Shown here: one piece after another, positions 1 through 10,442 of the stretch
Layout: each line of letters begins with the position of its first letter
Numbering within the stretch: the first letter of the stretch is position 1
Assembly (NCBI GenBank): GCA_030378035.1
Contig: JAUCGI010000035.1
Location: forward strand, 1 to 38,386
Origin: Desulfobacterales bacterium HSG2
GTDB taxonomy: Bacteria; Desulfobacterota; Desulfobacteria; Desulfobacterales; 4be13
Length of the DNA: 38,386 bases
Direction: 5' to 3'
Translations under genes and position numbers: made by a program
Notes under the pieces: generated by a model
What the model was told of the DNA's origin: nothing
What the model saw: the letters and a program-made list of their open reading frames with translations, nothing else
Databases searched by the model: none

Positions 1-20
1 ATGACCTGCCGGACCTGAAT

Positions 21-143
21 TTTCAGACGCAGAGACCGCGGAGACCCGCGGAGAATGGAGACGGGCGGAATCCTGTCAGTCCCCTCCGCGGAACTCCGCG
101 TTCTTCGCGTTCTCCGCGTTCTCCGCGTCTGAGCCTCAGAAAA
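21..143. repeat. Foldback repeat of CCGCGGAG/CTCCGCG units
   Basis: The left arm (about 21-53) carries repeated GCGGAGA-type units. The right arm (about 81-143) carries the reverse complement, with CTCCGCGTT-type units repeated several times. The outermost bases TTTCAGACGC and GCGTCTGAG pair. No coding potential is convincing here. It sits directly upstream of the first kinase, so it may lie in that gene's leader. Confidence 0.6.
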
Positions 144-226
144 TCAGCTCTGCTTTATTTTGGTCACACTCAAACCGTATAACACATTTCGGGTTTCAAA
201 ATCTACCCAGGTTGGGAGAAAAAACG

Positions 227-2953
<2,727 letters not shown>

Positions 2954-2960
2954 ACCCGGC

Positions 2961-2984
2961 GGCTCGGATTTGGCAATCCGAGCC
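2961..2984. terminator. Palindrome after the kinase gene, possible terminator
   Basis: A perfect 10-bp stem (GGCTCGGATT / AATCCGAGCC) with loop TGGC starts 8 bp after the stop codon. No T-run follows, so it may be a short palindromic repeat rather than a rho-independent terminator. The GGATTTGGCAATCC core recurs at about 18,797-18,810, and a close relative is the unit of the array at 27.1 kb. Confidence 0.4.
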
Positions 2985-3138
2985 GAGCAGGGGATGAATT
3001 TACGAGTTGATGTGATAGTTGCAAGGTGTTCGCCAAATCCCCTGTCGGCGGTCAAACTCTGATATTGGACACCTCAGGAAAAGAAATCAGGAAAAGAAAG
3101 GAAATGCCTGAAAAATCAAGGAGGTTGCAGATTTAATT

Positions 3139-3894
3139 ATGAAATTGGATGAGATAAAAGAAGTAATTGATACGGTCAACATATTTAATGTTCCTTATGA
3201 TGTCGGGGTATTCAAACCGGAAAAATTGGTTCCCCGTTTTATCAATCCGAGATGGAACAGAGGGGTTTCCAAATCTCTCAGTGCCGGCGATTTGGTGAAC
3301 ATTAAATCCGTTGTCGTTTATGTTCTGTTTACAAATGTGCCGGTTGACTATTATGTGAAATTGGATTTGAGCTTAAATCTTTTAACTTGGTTTAAATACA
3401 ACAGTAACCATGAGTTTTATTATGATGATTATGGTATTCTGAGAAAGGAAGCGGCTGTGTATGCCGGACTCGGCAAATTAGGAAAGAACAAGTTGTTTTT
3501 CAGTAACAGGTTCGGGTTTAACTGTAAAATTGATCTGATTTTGACGGAGGAAGAATTCGACGAATATCATGATTTCGCAGGTGATTACAGATTGGAATAT
3601 TGTAAGGGTTGTGATGATATTTGTTTGAAAGCCTGTCCGAGCAGAGCATTAAATGAACGGTTGTATAAAAACTTTGAATATAAATGTTTGTCAATACTCG
3701 GAAAAGACGGCAGAGTGTTCACTGATTACCGGTTTGTCAAAGAGATTTGCTATAAGTGTAATAAAAGTTGTCCTTATTCCAAAGAATTGGCAAAGAAAAT
3801 ACCCGAGGAAATAAGAGACAGAAGATTCAGATGGGAGTTAATTGAAGGGCCGGAATACAAAGCAATGTGGCCTTACAGTTTTAAAAACATATAA
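3139..3894 (+). CDS. 4Fe-4S double-cluster protein related to epoxyqueuosine reductase (QueG-like)
   Basis: A soluble 251-aa iron-sulfur protein. Residues 103-137 (EAAVYAGLGKLGKNKL...) match the QueG-type core that precedes the ferredoxin part. First cluster motif: C155-x2-C158-x3-C162-x3-C166-P. Second: C204-x2-C207-x3-C211-P; C183 may supply the missing ligand. It is much shorter than QueG (about 350 aa) and lacks its full cobalamin-binding N-terminal half, so epoxyqueuosine reduction is not assured; a reductase or electron-transfer role is safer. An AGGAGG site lies upstream of the ATG. The gene is clearly richer in A/T at third positions than its neighbours, which suggests acquisition by transfer. 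It stands alone between a kinase and a small element. Confidence 0.75.
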   Translation: MKLDEIKEVIDTVNIFNVPYDVGVFKPEKLVPRFINPRWNRGVSKSLSAGDLVNIKSVVVYVLFTNVPVDYYVKLDLSLNLLTWFKYNSNHEFYYDDYGILRKEAAVYAGLGKLGKNKLFFSNRFGFNCKIDLILTEEEFDEYHDFAGDYRLEYCKGCDDICLKACPSRALNERLYKNFEYKCLSILGKDGRVFTDYRFVKEICYKCNKSCPYSKELAKKIPEEIRDRRFRWELIEGPEYKAMWPYSFKNI

Positions 3895-3895
3895 A

Positions 3896-4076
3896 CTAGT
3901 GCCTGACCAAATAAGTTTTGAGGGGTGATTTTACATATCCGGCCGGCCGCTGTTCCGTGTCGTTGTGTGAGTTCTCATTTTTCAGCACCGGAAATGAGAA
4001 ATACGCGGTCGGAAATGGCCGCGGCTGATTCCGACCGCATGGCGCACCCGTCAAAACTTATTTGGTCAGGTACTAG
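3896..4076. mobile_element. MITE-like element with 22-bp terminal inverted repeats and CTAG flanks
   Basis: The ends (3900-3921, from TGCCTGACC; 4052-4072, ending GGTCAGGTA) are inverted repeats with one mismatch near the tip, flanked on both sides by CTAG (3896-3899 and 4073-4076). The interior of about 130 bp has a second palindrome (GCGGTCGGAA / TTCCGACCGC) and no credible gene. CTAG would fit the YTAR target preference known for IS5-group transposases, but because CTAG is itself palindromic it could also be part of the inverted repeat. It starts 2 bp after the preceding stop codon. Confidence 0.65.
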
Positions 4077-4101
4077 GACTGTGTACAGGACAAAAAAGCC
4101 C

Positions 4102-4237
4102 TGCTCTTGCTCTTAACCTTGCTCCTGCTCTTAATTGGCTGGGAGTGCGATTAAGATCAAGAGCAAGATCAAGAGCAGGAGCAGGAGCAGGAGCAGGAGC
4201 AAGATCAAGATCAAGATCAAGATCAAGATCAAGAAAG
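4102..4237. repeat. Mirrored hexanucleotide minisatellite (GAGCAG/GATCAA)
   Basis: About 4102-4135 holds GCTCTT/GCTCCT-type hexamers. From about 4150 to 4237 the reverse complement follows as GATCAA, GAGCAA and GAGCAG hexamers in uninterrupted 6-bp register. The two arms can pair around a short centre. The array ends just before the ribosome site of the small exported protein. Open frames through it encode Arg-Ser or Lys-Ile repeats and are not taken as genes. Confidence 0.85.
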
Positions 4238-4253
4238 GAAAGGAGAATAAAAT

Positions 4254-4649
4254 ATGGTACGAAAACTTGTCTGTCTTATGGGCATACTCTCTCTGGCGAG
4301 TATCGCCTACATGGCAACGGCCTCCTCGCCGGATGCCTGGGAAGAATTAAGGAAAGATATAAAGCTGAAGTGTGAGAAAAAACTTCAGAACACCCTTGTC
4401 AATCCTGAGATAACAGTCGATCCGTTCGGCGTTTCATCGGCCGGGATAGCACTGGCAGCAGGAAAGTCAAAATATTCCAAAGATAAGCTTCTCATCGTTT
4501 GTGTTTATGACAAAGAAACCGGAGAAGTCGAGCTCGGCTCCGAGCTTAAATTGACGGATATTCCTTTTTATAAAAAGCTGTCAGATGAAAATGAGCAGTT
4601 GAGAAAGGAGATCAGTGAACTGAGAAATAAAATGACCAAGACCCAATAA
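4254..4649 (+). CDS. Small exported protein with C-terminal coiled coil, unknown function
   Basis: A 131-aa protein. Residues 1-23 form a Sec-type signal peptide (MVRKLVCLMGILSLASIAYMATA, lysine/arginine then a hydrophobic core and an ATA-SS cleavage region). The mature part has one mixed alpha/beta stretch (about 45-105) with a hydrophobic strand, KLLIVCVYD, and ends in a heptad coiled coil (about 108-127, ENEQLRKEISELRNKM). I do not recognise the family. AAGGAG lies about 12 bp before the ATG. It is probably periplasmic and oligomeric. The hexamer repeat immediately upstream occupies its leader or promoter. Confidence 0.75.
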   Translation: MVRKLVCLMGILSLASIAYMATASSPDAWEELRKDIKLKCEKKLQNTLVNPEITVDPFGVSSAGIALAAGKSKYSKDKLLIVCVYDKETGEVELGSELKLTDIPFYKKLSDENEQLRKEISELRNKMTKTQ

Positions 4650-4701
4650 GCGAGACGAAGCGGGATAGGTAAGCGGATTTACAAATTGGGGGACATCGCT
4701 T

Positions 4702-4796
4702 ATTCCCCCTGAGGGACGCAGATAAACGCGGACACACGCAGTTTTTTTATTGTCAGCGTGTTTCCGCGTTCATCAGCGTCCTGATCAGGGGGGAAT
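4702..4796. repeat. Foldback repeat, about 95 bp
   Basis: The left arm (4702-4739, starting ATTCCCCCTGA) and right arm (4756-4796, ending AGGGGGGAAT) are near-perfect reverse complements around an AT-rich centre with TTTTTTT. It contains the ACGCGGA/TCCGCGT theme also seen in the repeat at 21-143. It could act as a transcription terminator for the preceding gene, but its length points to a dispersed intergenic repeat. Confidence 0.65.
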
Positions 4797-4861
4797 TTGA
4801 ATATCCTCCCAAAAGTCGTGAATACGCCCGTAGATAACAGGTAATCAGAGGATAACAGTTT

Positions 4862-5404
4862 ATGTCAGAAGAAACACAGACAGCATCCGAAATGGTCCTG
4901 AGACCCGTCGGAATTGTGAGAAGTGAGATAAAGGAGCCGATTCTGAAACCGGATTCGGATGATCCTGAATTACAGCGGGAGTTTGTCGATGCAAGAAAAA
5001 AAGTCCGCAAAATGCGGGATAAGGTGGCTGAACTTGTGATAGATGAGGAACTGGAAGGGATTCTCGACGGTATCGAGGATTTTTCCCATATTCTGGTCCT
5101 TTTCTGGCCGCATCTCATTCCCGATGAGAAGCGCAGTTCCCTTGTCAGGGTTCACCCCATGGGGAGAAAGGAATTCCCGCTGGTAGGGATATTTTCAACA
5201 TGCAGTCCTGTCCGGCCGAACCCGGTTCTGGCCACGGTCGTCCGACTGGTGGAACGCAATGGGAACCTGCTGAAAGTAACGGGATTGGATGCGGTTGACG
5301 GAAGTCCGATCATAGACATAAAGCCTTATGCCCCGGGATTTTATCCCTCAGAAGGGATGAGGACACCCGAATGGATGGAGCAGATTCAAAAGGAATTTTC
5401 ATAA
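4862..5404 (+). CDS. trmO: TrmO/TsaA-type tRNA methyltransferase family protein
   Basis: A 180-aa protein of the TsaA/TrmO family, whose characterised member methylates N6-threonylcarbamoyladenosine at tRNA position 37 using SAM. Visible family features: N-terminal [14 protein letters not shown], the central [14 protein letters not shown] (the family signature with Arg-Pro-Asn-Pro) and [20 protein letters not shown], followed by a short C-terminal end. The length fits the shorter TsaA-domain proteins; the C-terminal extension of E. coli TrmO (235 aa) is missing. No strong Shine-Dalgarno is visible. It ends 13 bp before the PocR kinase, so the two are probably co-transcribed. Family membership is clear; the exact substrate is inferred. 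Confidence 0.85.
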   Translation: MSEETQTASEMVLRPVGIVRSEIKEPILKPDSDDPELQREFVDARKKVRKMRDKVAELVIDEELEGILDGIEDFSHILVLFWPHLIPDEKRSSLVRVHPMGRKEFPLVGIFSTCSPVRPNPVLATVVRLVERNGNLLKVTGLDAVDGSPIIDIKPYAPGFYPSEGMRTPEWMEQIQKEFS

Positions 5405-5417
5405 TCCGGAATTCATA

Positions 5418-8219
5418 ATGATGAAGAATATAAAACATAGCCCTCTCAGAGACAAAACTGACGTTAAATTTTTGGAAGGCGTCCTTGAAGATTTCAGAGG
5501 AGTCACCGGCTTCAAAGGTCACGCAGTTGACAAGAACAATCTTTTCATAACTGAGCCACACTGGGAACTTGATATATGCAAACTGATGCGTTCAAGTGAT
5601 GCCGGTGTTTCCAAATGTAACAAGTTTGCTTTGAAAGTCATTTCGGAAGTTAAGAAAACCGGCAAACTGACGGTTTATCCTTGCCACGCCGGATTGATGA
5701 ACATGGCTATCCCCCTGCGTGTCACAGGAAAACGGATTGCCCTTATTTTTTGTGAGTGTTTTCGTGTCAGATCATTTGAAACAGATGGCTGTATGAAATT
5801 GGCAGAAGAATTGGATTTGAACCCCGCAGATATTGAAGCCGCGGTAAAAAATCTTGAAAAACATCTGCACCCGTTAGCGGAAACAGAAACTCCGTATGCA
5901 GCCCTTCTCAAATCACTTTTTGAACGCACGGCACTCGCTTATATTTCCAAAGAACTCAGCCAGACATTCGGATTGGAAAAAAGGCTGGCATTAATAGCGG
6001 AAAGAGTACGAGACTTTATCGGCACTGAGTCCAGTGCGGTTATTCTTACAGAGGGAAAGAATATCAAAGTCAGAGCCAAGGGAATAAATTATAAATCAGA
6101 TGATTCAAATCCGTCTGTTCAGAATATCATAGCTTCTTTTAATACACAAACTGAGGCAGAAGCGTTACTGAATATTTTACAATTTGAAGGCATTGAATCG
6201 TACAGATATGCTCTTTTACACAGAGATAATCGAACTGTGGGGATAATATACGCGTTTGATCACCAATTGAATGAAAACCAAAGACATCTTTTAAACGCCT
6301 TTGCCTCCCAGGCTTCGCTTTCAATAGCGAACTCTCTGCTATATCAGGATAAAATACGTCAGTTTGAGGAATTTGACCGAATTATTGAAGCCATTACTTC
6401 AGGAGAAGATCCGATGAATGTTTTAAAACAGATTTTATATATCGGGTTGAATTTGGTTCAGATTCCTGTGGGCTGGATAGCTTTGCTTGATGAAAAAAAG
6501 GAATATCTGAATGTTGTGGTGGAAAAAGGATTTACGAAAAAATATGAAATTGAAATTGGAAAGGGCGTCACAGGCTGGGTTGCAAAGACGGGAGAGCCGC
6601 TAAATGTGTCAGATATAAGAGAATTGCCTGAAGGTGTAAGTTATGTTCGTTGTGTAAATAATACAAAGTCGGAGTTGGCGGTTCCTCTTAAAATAGGTAA
6701 CAAGGTTGTCGGTGTTTTCAATGTGGAATCCCCCAATCTCAATGCATTTACCCAAGATGACAAAAAATTCTTATCCGCACTGGCAAATCGGGGGGCTTTG
6801 GCATATCAAAAGGCTCAGGCAGACAGAGAATCGGAAGCGAAAACAAAAAAGCTGAAAGCTCTCTATACTGTTGCCAAAAAAGTGAGTGTAAAATCTGATG
6901 TGAACGAACTTTTGCAATTAATAGTGCGTCTGATTCCACCCTTGGCGGACACAAATAGCTGTTCAATTTTTTTGCAGGATGATGATCCGGATACCATCAC
7001 TTTAAGATTTACTTCGAGTTCAAAGTTATCCGAAGGAATAGGAAAATTCAAGTATAAACGTGACGAACCTCATGTGACTAGCTGGGTCTTTAAAACCGGA
7101 GAAGCGTGTATTATAAAAGATATTTATAATCCGGACGAGGTTAATGAGAAAATTTCAGGTCTGAACAGAAAAAAATACAAATATCCTGAAAACGAGGCGC
7201 CTGATATAAAAGCCCGTCTGTTTGTGCCTCTGTGGATAGGTGAGGAATGTCAGGGCGTTATCAGGATTGCCAGAGAAACCGAATTTACTTCAGATGTTCA
7301 GAAAATCATTGAAGCCTTTGCACACGAAATATCCATAATTCTTGAAAACGCTCATCTCATCAAAAAACTGAAACAAGAGGACGGAAACAAATCTCTGCTG
7401 ATTCAGATACTTGCCCATGAGCTGAAGACACCGATAACACCTATGATAACCTTCTGTGATCTGTTACTGGGCACATCTCTGACAAACAGGCAGGAGGAGT
7501 ATGTCAGACTGATAAAACAGAACAGCCTCAGATATTCCCGCATGGTACAAAAGCTTATCTCTTTCTTTTCGATAGATACCGGTAAGGTGATGCCGCTAAT
7601 GCAAAAAATTTCTCTTCAGGAAGTTGCAAAAGACAGTATAAAATTATTAAGTGAGGCAGCCAGAGAAAAAGACTTGAACATACAGCTCAGAAAGAATGAA
7701 AAAATAATATTTGAGGTAAGAGATGAAAATAATTTCGACAAAAACCGCTCACCTTTTTCTGACCTTGCGGAGAATCAGGCATACAAGTCTCAGGCCGGAA
7801 AATTACATGTTATGGCAAACAAGGATTTAATTACCGAAGTGATTTTGAATCTCCTTGAAAATGCTATCAAATTTACGCCTAAAAAGGGCGGTGCCATTGT
7901 GGTGGAGATCAGTGAAAATGACAGATATTGCCAGATCAGCGTTATTGACAGAGGCATAGGAATTTCAGAAGAGGCGCAGAAGCATGTGTTTGACAAATTT
8001 TATCATGGTGACCCGGACAAATCTCGTGATACGATATCGGGCAGTGGTTTGGGACTGACTATAGCCAAGAGCTTTGTCGAAACCCATGGCGGCAAAATCA
8101 GTGTGAAAAGTGAACGGGGCAAGGGAAGCAATTTCAGTTTTACTTTGCCGAAAGAGATAAATGGCGAAACCTGCCGGGAGGTGCAAGATGGAGCAGCAAA
8201 AGAAAATTTTGGTAGCTGA
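5418..8219 (+). CDS. PocR-GAF-GAF-GAF sensor histidine kinase
   Basis: A soluble 933-aa sensor kinase. Residues 15-165 form a PocR ligand-binding domain: the conserved C54 and C67 and the Y87-P-C89-H-A-G motif are present, as in PocR-type sensors of small organic metabolites. GAF-like domains follow at about 180-305, 325-465 and 480-645. HisKA has H667 in LAHELKTP; the HATPase (about 785-915) has N-box [16 protein letters not shown] and GSGLGL. There is an odd insertion between HisKA and the N-box (about 755-785, [14 protein letters not shown]). There is no receiver in the protein; the next gene supplies one and overlaps its end by 32 bp. ATG 5418 is chosen, though ATG 5421 is equally good and neither has a clear ribosome site. 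Confidence 0.92.
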   Translation: MMKNIKHSPLRDKTDVKFLEGVLEDFRGVTGFKGHAVDKNNLFITEPHWELDICKLMRSSDAGVSKCNKFALKVISEVKKTGKLTVYPCHAGLMNMAIPLRVTGKRIALIFCECFRVRSFETDGCMKLAEELDLNPADIEAAVKNLEKHLHPLAETETPYAALLKSLFERTALAYISKELSQTFGLEKRLALIAERVRDFIGTESSAVILTEGKNIKVRAKGINYKSDDSNPSVQNIIASFNTQTEAEALLNILQFEGIESYRYALLHRDNRTVGIIYAFDHQLNENQRHLLNAFASQASLSIANSLLYQDKIRQFEEFDRIIEAITSGEDPMNVLKQILYIGLNLVQIPVGWIALLDEKKEYLNVVVEKGFTKKYEIEIGKGVTGWVAKTGEPLNVSDIRELPEGVSYVRCVNNTKSELAVPLKIGNKVVGVFNVESPNLNAFTQDDKKFLSALANRGALAYQKAQADRESEAKTKKLKALYTVAKKVSVKSDVNELLQLIVRLIPPLADTNSCSIFLQDDDPDTITLRFTSSSKLSEGIGKFKYKRDEPHVTSWVFKTGEACIIKDIYNPDEVNEKISGLNRKKYKYPENEAPDIKARLFVPLWIGEECQGVIRIARETEFTSDVQKIIEAFAHEISIILENAHLIKKLKQEDGNKSLLIQILAHELKTPITPMITFCDLLLGTSLTNRQEEYVRLIKQNSLRYSRMVQKLISFFSIDTGKVMPLMQKISLQEVAKDSIKLLSEAAREKDLNIQLRKNEKIIFEVRDENNFDKNRSPFSDLAENQAYKSQAGKLHVMANKDLITEVILNLLENAIKFTPKKGGAIVVEISENDRYCQISVIDRGIGISEEAQKHVFDKFYHGDPDKSRDTISGSGLGLTIAKSFVETHGGKISVKSERGKGSNFSFTLPKEINGETCREVQDGAAKENFGS

Positions 8220-8589
8220 TGATGAACCCAACATCACTTTATCGCTTAAATATCTGTTTGAAGATAAAAATTATTCTGTGATCAGAGCAGAAAATGGGAG
8301 TGAAGCTCTTGAAAAAGCCAGAGCGTTCATGCCGAATCTGATTATTCTGGATATTATGATGCCGAAAAGCGCGGAGTTTGCAGGACACTTGGAGAAAGAC
8401 GGGGGAATCAGAGTTTGTGACAAATTAAAGCAGGATGATACAACTTCACACATTCCAATTATTGTGCTCACGGTAAAAGGGGGAATAACGGATAGAGAAG
8501 CGGCGAAAAATGTCGGAGCGGATGAATATATAACAAAACCCTTTAACACCAATGATTTGCTTAGTAAAGTGGAGAAACTGCTCGGATGA
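8188..8589 (+). CDS. Single-domain response regulator (receiver)
   Basis: A 133-aa stand-alone receiver: acidic pair in VADDEPN, phospho-acceptor Asp in LIILDIMMP, Thr in IVLTVK and Lys in YITKPF. A loop of about 12 residues ([13 protein letters not shown]) is inserted directly after the phosphorylation loop, which may tune partner choice. The start is ATG 8188 because GGGAGGTG lies 5-6 bp upstream; a longer in-frame start at 8161 would leave this site inside the gene. It overlaps the kinase gene, so it is very likely the cognate partner, relaying phosphate to an output encoded elsewhere. Confidence 0.92.
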   Translation: MEQQKKILVADDEPNITLSLKYLFEDKNYSVIRAENGSEALEKARAFMPNLIILDIMMPKSAEFAGHLEKDGGIRVCDKLKQDDTTSHIPIIVLTVKGGITDREAAKNVGADEYITKPFNTNDLLSKVEKLLG

Positions 8590-8601
8590 TACGAGTTTTT
8601 C

Positions 8602-9269
8602 TTGATTATAACGGATTTAGGGCCTGTGAACTTGAACTTGCCCGTAAATGAATGTTCTTGGTTCTAACGGATTTTGTGGCTCCGGGAAATATGATAGCGG
8701 ATAAGAGGATGAAACGGATTTTCCCGCTCCGGCAAATCCTGGAAACATGACGGCGTGCCGGGACGGATATCCGTTTCATCCTCCGATCCGCTGTCATATT
8801 TCCCGGAGCCACAAAATCTGTTAGAACCAGGAATGTTCACGTTCGGGTTCGGGTTCAAGTTCAAGTTTACTGATTATAACGCTTTTCGGGGAGGCTTCAA
8901 ACCGCGAATGAACGCGAATGGACACAGAACCGTGTGATTCGCGTTCGGGTTCAAGTTCAAGTTTACTGATTATAACGCTTTTCGGGGAGGCTTCAAACCG
9001 CGAATGAACGCGAATGAACGCGAATGGACACAGAACCGTGTGATTCGCGTTCGGGTTCAAGTTCAAGTTTACTGATTATAACGCTTTTCGGGGAGGCTTC
9101 AAACCGCGAATGAACGCGAATGAACGCGAACGGACACAGAACCGTGTGATTCGCGTTCATTCGTGTCATTCGCGGTTTCAGGATCTTTCAGGTCCCCCCG
9201 ATCGTCATGTTGCCGACTGATTCGTGTCCTTCGTGGTTTCATAGCCTCCCCTAAATCCGTTATAATCAG
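8602..9269. repeat. Composite foldback/tandem repeat block bounded by the TGATTATAACG end repeat
   Basis: This fills the 714-bp gap between two genes; no coding region is seen. It starts with TTGATTATAACGGATTT (8602) and ends with AAATCCGTTATAATCAG (9269), an inverted pair. Inside: (a) a long palindrome with arms 8651-8720 and about 8768-8837, loop about 47 bp; (b) three tandem copies of a 96-106-bp unit beginning near 8871, 8967 and 9073, each with TGATTATAACGCTTTTCGGG plus GTTCAA hexamers and GCGAATGAAC decamers. The last copy with the right boundary (9072-9269) looks like one complete element with the ends CTGATTATAACGC and CCGTTATAATCAG. Confidence 0.8.
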
Positions 9270-9303
9270 CATTTTTTAAAACATTTACAGGAGGAACAAT
9301 CAA

Positions 9304-10365
9304 ATGAGTATTCGGCTTTTCAAATGCTTTATCATTATTATGATGGTCGCCGTGTTTTATGTACCGGCGCTTCATGCAACTGACATTTTCAAACCCTGGA
9401 TGGCCCGGGATGATCAGCTTCCATGGAACAAACCTGGCTGGGCGGGATCACTTAAAGGAAAAACGGTGGTTCACATTGACAGCTATAACCCGAAGACTAT
9501 GGCATGGTGGTCAGGGGCAATCAGGAATCGTGTCAGAGAACTCCTTGATCCGACAGGTGTGAAGCTGATTTATCATTACTGCGACACCAAAAACCCGGAC
9601 GTGAACAAGTCCGAAGCCTTTGGTGCGGCCAAAGGTGTTGTCGGTGAAAAAAAACCGGATGTGGTGATTTTCAATGATGATAATGCATGGGAGTATCTTT
9701 ATGGTCCTCATTACATGAAATCTCCCACCCCTTTCGTTTTTGCAGGGATTAACAACAATCTGGACAAATATCAGGGCCGGATCGGCCGGAACATCACCGG
9801 CATGGTTGAGGTCAATCCGTCCGGCCTCGTGGCCCAGTTGGCAGAAATTGCCGGGAAAAAGGAGTCGGAGGTGATAATCGGGTTTCTGGCCAACCCCCAG
9901 CCGGCGCACCTGATAGATGCAAACATGCTGAAAGGACTTTACGGAAAACATCTGAAAGAATTATACGCGAAGACCTGGAAGGAATGGCAGGAGGACTACA
10001 TTGCCCTCCAAAAGAAATGTGATGTCCTGATAGTGGCTCACACCCAGGGATTCAAGGACTGGCCCTCTGATGATGCTGTTGTCATGAATTTCCTGCACAG
10101 ATTTACCAGCAAGCCGACAGGATGCTGGATTGACAATACCGCGAAGTACTGCCTGATCGGATATGTCAAATATGCGGCCGACCAGGCCGAATATATGGTT
10201 TTCTGTGCATGGAGTATTATGACGGGTGCGAGTCCGGCCGACATTCCGGTTGTGACAAACAGAAGAGGGAAATTCATTATCAACAGGGGCTTCGGACAAA
10301 AAACAGGGCTGTACGAAAATATCCCGCTTGATGTCGAGGAAATGGCGGACCAAGTGCTGGAATAG
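9304..10365 (+). CDS. Periplasmic substrate-binding protein, ABC-SBP (PF04392-like) family
   Basis: A 353-aa exported binding protein. Residues 1-26 form a signal peptide (hydrophobic run FIIIMMVAVFYVPALHA). The mature part has the two-lobe pattern of the tryptophan/sugar ABC binding-protein family: VVHIDSYNP, PDVVIFNDDNAWEYL, TPFVFAGINNN, NITGMVEVNPSG and, near the end, AAYMVFCAWSIM-like helix and GADIPV-type elements. There is no permease or ATPase next to it. Instead it is followed 77 bp later by a chemoreceptor, so its likely role is ligand capture for sensing, not import. AGGAGG lies 8 bp before ATG 9304. The ligand is unknown. Confidence 0.8.
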   Translation: MSIRLFKCFIIIMMVAVFYVPALHATDIFKPWMARDDQLPWNKPGWAGSLKGKTVVHIDSYNPKTMAWWSGAIRNRVRELLDPTGVKLIYHYCDTKNPDVNKSEAFGAAKGVVGEKKPDVVIFNDDNAWEYLYGPHYMKSPTPFVFAGINNNLDKYQGRIGRNITGMVEVNPSGLVAQLAEIAGKKESEVIIGFLANPQPAHLIDANMLKGLYGKHLKELYAKTWKEWQEDYIALQKKCDVLIVAHTQGFKDWPSDDAVVMNFLHRFTSKPTGCWIDNTAKYCLIGYVKYAADQAEYMVFCAWSIMTGASPADIPVVTNRRGKFIINRGFGQKTGLYENIPLDVEEMADQVLE

Positions 10366-10371
10366 GGGTTT

Positions 10372-10414
10372 AAGTTCGTAGTTCCGCACCGCCTAAAGGC
10401 GGAACTACGAACTT
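10372..10414. repeat. Perfect 16-bp palindrome between binding protein and chemoreceptor
   Basis: Arms at 10372-10387 (AAGTTCGTAGTTCCGC) and 10399-10414, with an 11-nt loop that contains its own CCGCC/GGCGG pairing. It lies 7 bp after the stop of the binding-protein gene and 14 bp before the chemoreceptor ribosome site. It could attenuate or stabilise mRNA between the two genes, or simply be a dispersed repeat. Confidence 0.7.
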
Positions 10415-10442
10415 GATTATGGCCCGGAAAGGAGTAAAAAAC

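Noticed and set aside
3925..4116. 63-aa frame after the iron-sulfur protein
   Set aside because: It lies almost wholly within the small CTAG-flanked element and shows no domain or convincing start.
4135..4375. Open frames coding Lys-Ile and Arg-Ser repeats
   Set aside because: They are translations of the 6-bp minisatellite; two frames are equally open and neither has a ribosome site or a non-repeat domain.
8581..8605. Rho-independent terminator after the receiver gene (CTCG...CGAGTTTTT)
   Set aside because: The stem is only 4 bp; too weak to call although the T-run is suggestive.
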